DNA from: Maricaulis sp965242785
GTDB taxonomy: Bacteria; Pseudomonadota; Alphaproteobacteria; Caulobacterales; Maricaulaceae
Reading direction: 5' to 3'
Assembly: GCA_965242785.1 (NCBI GenBank)
Contig: CBDETA010000004.1
Coordinates: 496,001-560,000, forward strand
DNA: 64,000 nt
Shown here piece by piece: positions 62,071 to 64,000 of the stretch. Numbering within the stretch: position 1 is the first letter of the stretch; every line of letters starts with the position of its first letter. The translations under genes were made by a program, and so were the position numbers. Below the pieces are notes generated by a model. The model was given only the letters and a program-made list of their open reading frames with translations. It had not been told where the DNA came from and ran no database searches.

Positions 62071-62149
62071 TCCGGTGCCCCAGTGGCGGGGGCCGAAGCT
62101 GCATTCATCGCGCCTTTGCGCTCCCGCCATCTCCTGCCAAAACTGCCGG

Positions 62150-62165
62150 TGTTACACGTGAAACA
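62150..62165. promoter_or_regulatory. parS: parS centromere-like site (ParB binding)
   Basis: TGTTACACGTGAAACA matches the published ParB-binding consensus TGTTNCACGTGAAACA at all 15 specified bases. It lies in the 175-base gap between the SnoaL gene and the WYL regulator, not in coding sequence. With 15 fixed positions, a chance match in 64 kb is expected about 6 in 100,000 under equal base use. parS sites cluster near the replication origin, which agrees with the origin-proximal gene set here. The parA/parB genes are not in the window. Confidence 0.88.
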
Positions 62166-62245
62166 TCGCGATTTGTCGAAACTTGCCGACTTGCGCAAAC
62201 CCTGACATCATCCCGCCATCAGCAGAATTGCTTCAGGGGGTGTCA

Positions 62246-62920
62246 GTGCGGCGTGCCGAACGACTGATCCGGATTGTCCAGGCCTTGCGCGAAGCGGCGC
62301 CGGGGGCGGTGACGGCCCACGAGCTGGGCAACAAGTTCGAGGTCTCCGAACGCACCATCTATCGCGATATCGCCCATCTCATCGGATCCGGCGCTCCGAT
62401 CGATGGCGAGGCCGGGGTTGGCTATGTGCTGAGACCCGGCTTCGACCTGCCGCCGCTGACCTTTTCCTACGAACAGCTGGATGCGCTGGCCCTGGGCGCG
62501 CGCCTTGTCAAGGCGACCGGAGACAAGGACCTGGCGTCCGCTGCGGCGGAGGCCCTGTCCAAGATCGAGCACGCCCTGCCCGACACGCATCGCCAGCGCC
62601 TGCGCTCCACGCCGCTGTTTGCCTCATTCCTGGACGAGACCGTGCGTCCGGAAGCCTTCGGCCCGGTCCGCAACGCCATCGCCAACAAACGCAAGCTGCG
62701 CGTGGTCTACAAATCCCTCGATGACGAGGTGTCCAAACGGGTCATCCGCCCCCTGGCCCTGACCTGTTTCGGCCGTGTGTGGCTGCTCTCGGCCTGGTGC
62801 GAGTTGAGAAACGACTTCCGCCACTTTCGCACCGACCGGATCGAACGCCTGACCGTGCTGGCGGAAAGCTATGAGGACGAGCCCGGCAAACGGTACGAGG
62901 ACATGCGGCAAGCGGCGTGA
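62246..62920 (+). CDS. HTH and WYL-domain transcriptional regulator (YafY-like)
   Basis: A 224-residue regulator from GTG 62246, with AGGGGG about 7 bases upstream; GTG 62240 is an alternative. An N-terminal DeoR-type winged helix (RAERLIRIVQALREAAPG, FEVSERTIYRDIAHLIGSG) leads to a WYL domain (KLRVVYKSLDDEVSKRVIRPLALTCFGRVWLLSAWCELRNDFRHFRTDRIERL). WYL domains bind nucleotides or DNA ends in some stress regulators; the target is unknown. It begins 80 bases after the parS site. Confidence 0.9.
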   Translation: MRRAERLIRIVQALREAAPGAVTAHELGNKFEVSERTIYRDIAHLIGSGAPIDGEAGVGYVLRPGFDLPPLTFSYEQLDALALGARLVKATGDKDLASAAAEALSKIEHALPDTHRQRLRSTPLFASFLDETVRPEAFGPVRNAIANKRKLRVVYKSLDDEVSKRVIRPLALTCFGRVWLLSAWCELRNDFRHFRTDRIERLTVLAESYEDEPGKRYEDMRQAA

Positions 62921-62940
62921 GCCGCTCGCCTGCCAGACTC

Positions 62941-63399
62941 CTACCAGCTGCCCGTATTCTCCATCGAGGCCCAGGGCTCCTGCGGGGGCAGGTGTTCGCC
63001 GCGCTGAAGCAGCTCGAACGAGATCCCGTCCGGTGAGCGCACAAAGGCCATGTGGCCGTCGCGGGGCGGGCGGTTGATGGTGTAGCCCATGTCCATCAGG
63101 TGCTGGCACATCGCATAGACATTCTCCATGCGATAGGCGAGATGGCCGAAATTCCGGCCGCCGGTATAGTCTTCCGGGTCCCAATTGTAGGTCAGCTCGA
63201 TACAGGGCAGGCCCTCCGGGATCGGACCTCCGGTATAGCCGGCCGCCGCGATGTCGTCCTCGCTGGCCAGGAAGATCAGGGTGAAGCGCCCCTTCTCGCT
63301 GTCCTTGCGGGAAATCTCCTTCAGGCCCAGCCCGTCGCGGTAGAAACGCAGGCTTTCATCCAGGTCTTTCACCCGGACCATGGTGTGCAGATAACGCAT
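62941..63399 (-). CDS. gloA: Lactoylglutathione lyase (glyoxalase I)
   Basis: Converts the methylglyoxal-glutathione hemithioacetal to S-lactoylglutathione. The protein has 152 residues from ATG 63397-63399 (MRYLHTMVRVKDLDESLRFYRDGLGL). The metal ligands of GloA are all visible: H5, E68 (CIELTYNW), H86 (FGHLAYR) and E129 (SFELLQ). It is on the same strand as, and 11 bases after, the membrane-protein gene at 63411. gshB in the window supplies the cofactor. Confidence 0.96.
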   Translation of the reverse strand: MRYLHTMVRVKDLDESLRFYRDGLGLKEISRKDSEKGRFTLIFLASEDDIAAAGYTGGPIPEGLPCIELTYNWDPEDYTGGRNFGHLAYRMENVYAMCQHLMDMGYTINRPPRDGHMAFVRSPDGISFELLQRGEHLPPQEPWASMENTGSW

Positions 63400-63410
63400 G
63401 GGATGTCTTC

Positions 63411-63977
63411 CTATGTCTCGGTCTTGCCGGTTTCGGCGGCCGGATTGGGCCGCGCCTTTACCGCCCATTTGGGGCGCGCGCGCGGAATGACAACATCGTC
63501 CAGCGGTTCACCGCGGGCGCGGGCCAGGGCCGGGTTGAAGGGTTCCGGCCGCCGGGCATGGTGGATGCGGGCCATGACAAAGCCGCACAGGGCCCAGATG
63601 CCGCAGAAGCCGAAGAACATGTAGAACATCCAGGGATAATAGCCCTCGTCATACCAGGGCCCGCCATCCAGCCCCATCACGATGATGGGCCAGAAAGCGA
63701 CCAGTGCCAGGGCCGCGGGCGGCGTGATCGCGATGGCCAGCAGCAGGGCACCGGCAATGTACAGCGCCCAGCGTGGTTCATAGGCGGCAACATAGAGGCG
63801 CTCGAACGTCGCCTCGTCGACACCCTTCACCGTCTTCGGCTTGGTCTCGCAGCGTTCCTGGTACTCGATACGGGCATCTTCCATCAGCCGACGCCGGGCT
63901 GCGGCCCAGCGGATGGCGAAGGCCGCGGCAGCGATCAGTCCGATAATGGCAGCAAGGGCGAAGGGATGTGTCATCAT
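63411..63977 (-). CDS. Small membrane protein of unknown function
   Basis: A 188-residue protein with an N-terminal helix (about 6-24), two adjacent helices (about 72-105) and another (about 118-140), and a basic, proline-containing tail (PRARPKWAVKARPNP). ATG 63975-63977, or the next codon, may be the start; GGGATG precedes it. No family is recognised. The gene ends just before gloA and may share its transcript. Confidence 0.72.
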   Translation of the reverse strand: MMTHPFALAAIIGLIAAAAFAIRWAAARRRLMEDARIEYQERCETKPKTVKGVDEATFERLYVAAYEPRWALYIAGALLLAIAITPPAALALVAFWPIIVMGLDGGPWYDEGYYPWMFYMFFGFCGIWALCGFVMARIHHARRPEPFNPALARARGEPLDDVVIPRARPKWAVKARPNPAAETGKTET

Positions 63978-64000
63978 CCCGGCAATCTAGCTTGCCATGG

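Overview
This window looks like the origin-proximal part of the chromosome of a GC-rich alphaproteobacterium. Gene content and order (fused ylxR, ybeY-phoH-miaB block, hemW-rdgB facing lppC, rph/hrcA-grpE, dnaK/dnaJ, comM, CtrA-like boxes) suggest the Caulobacterales/Maricaulales group, probably a Hyphomonadaceae or Maricaulis-like marine bacterium. That placement is inferred from gene order and protein style, not from a database match. I see no phage, insertion sequence, CRISPR array, rRNA or tRNA gene. The DNA is densely coding, with many 4-base ATGA/GTGA/TTGA overlaps.

Layout. 1-11430 (mostly minus): the translation/RNA operon rimP-nusA-ylxR-infB-rbfA-truB-rpsO-pnp. It is broken in two places by plus-strand genes: two tandem SnoaL-like proteins, and a serine-hydrolase-fold protein that has lost its catalytic motif. 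A promoter, short leader and strong intrinsic terminator precede rimP. 11562-23003 (minus): trmB, an XRE regulator, the coupled miaB-phoH-ybeY-corC-lnt set, a Tet-type MFS pump, tsaB-rimI-fur, a nitroreductase, an Nfu protein and a Usp protein. 23078-32458: a small membrane protein, a PCuAC lipoprotein, trpS, murJ, glnD and mutS. 32561-46134: maeB, an AmpG-like permease of different base composition, a hybrid histidine kinase, comM, gshB, a BON lipoprotein, yraN, rsmI, lppC, hemW and rdgB. 46135-54163: a three-gene cassette (38-residue membrane peptide, DUF2975 protein, HTH regulator) behind nested palindromes, then an esterase, rph, hrcA-grpE, a glutamate-synthase-like enzyme, a glycine-zipper lipoprotein and an AlkB-type dioxygenase. 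54164-64000: dnaK, an FkbM methyltransferase lying between dnaK and dnaJ, dnaJ, a membrane protein, dapB, a LytTR regulator, a SnoaL protein, a WYL regulator, glyoxalase I and a membrane protein.

Functional themes: ribosome maturation, transcription elongation and RNA decay (rimP, nusA, infB, rbfA, ybeY, rph, pnp, rsmI, trmB, truB, miaB, tsaB, rimI); protein folding (hrcA, grpE, dnaK, dnaJ); envelope building (lnt, murJ, lppC, ampG); and nitrogen/carbon control (glnD, maeB).

The most striking non-coding element is an exact match to the ParB centromere consensus (parS) at 62150-62165, in an intergenic gap. Other points of interest are the attenuator-like rimP leader, the dnaK-fkbM-dnaJ arrangement with an intercistronic hairpin, the palindrome-flanked DUF2975/HTH cassette, a GlnD with changed active-site motifs, and CtrA/DnaA-like boxes before comM.
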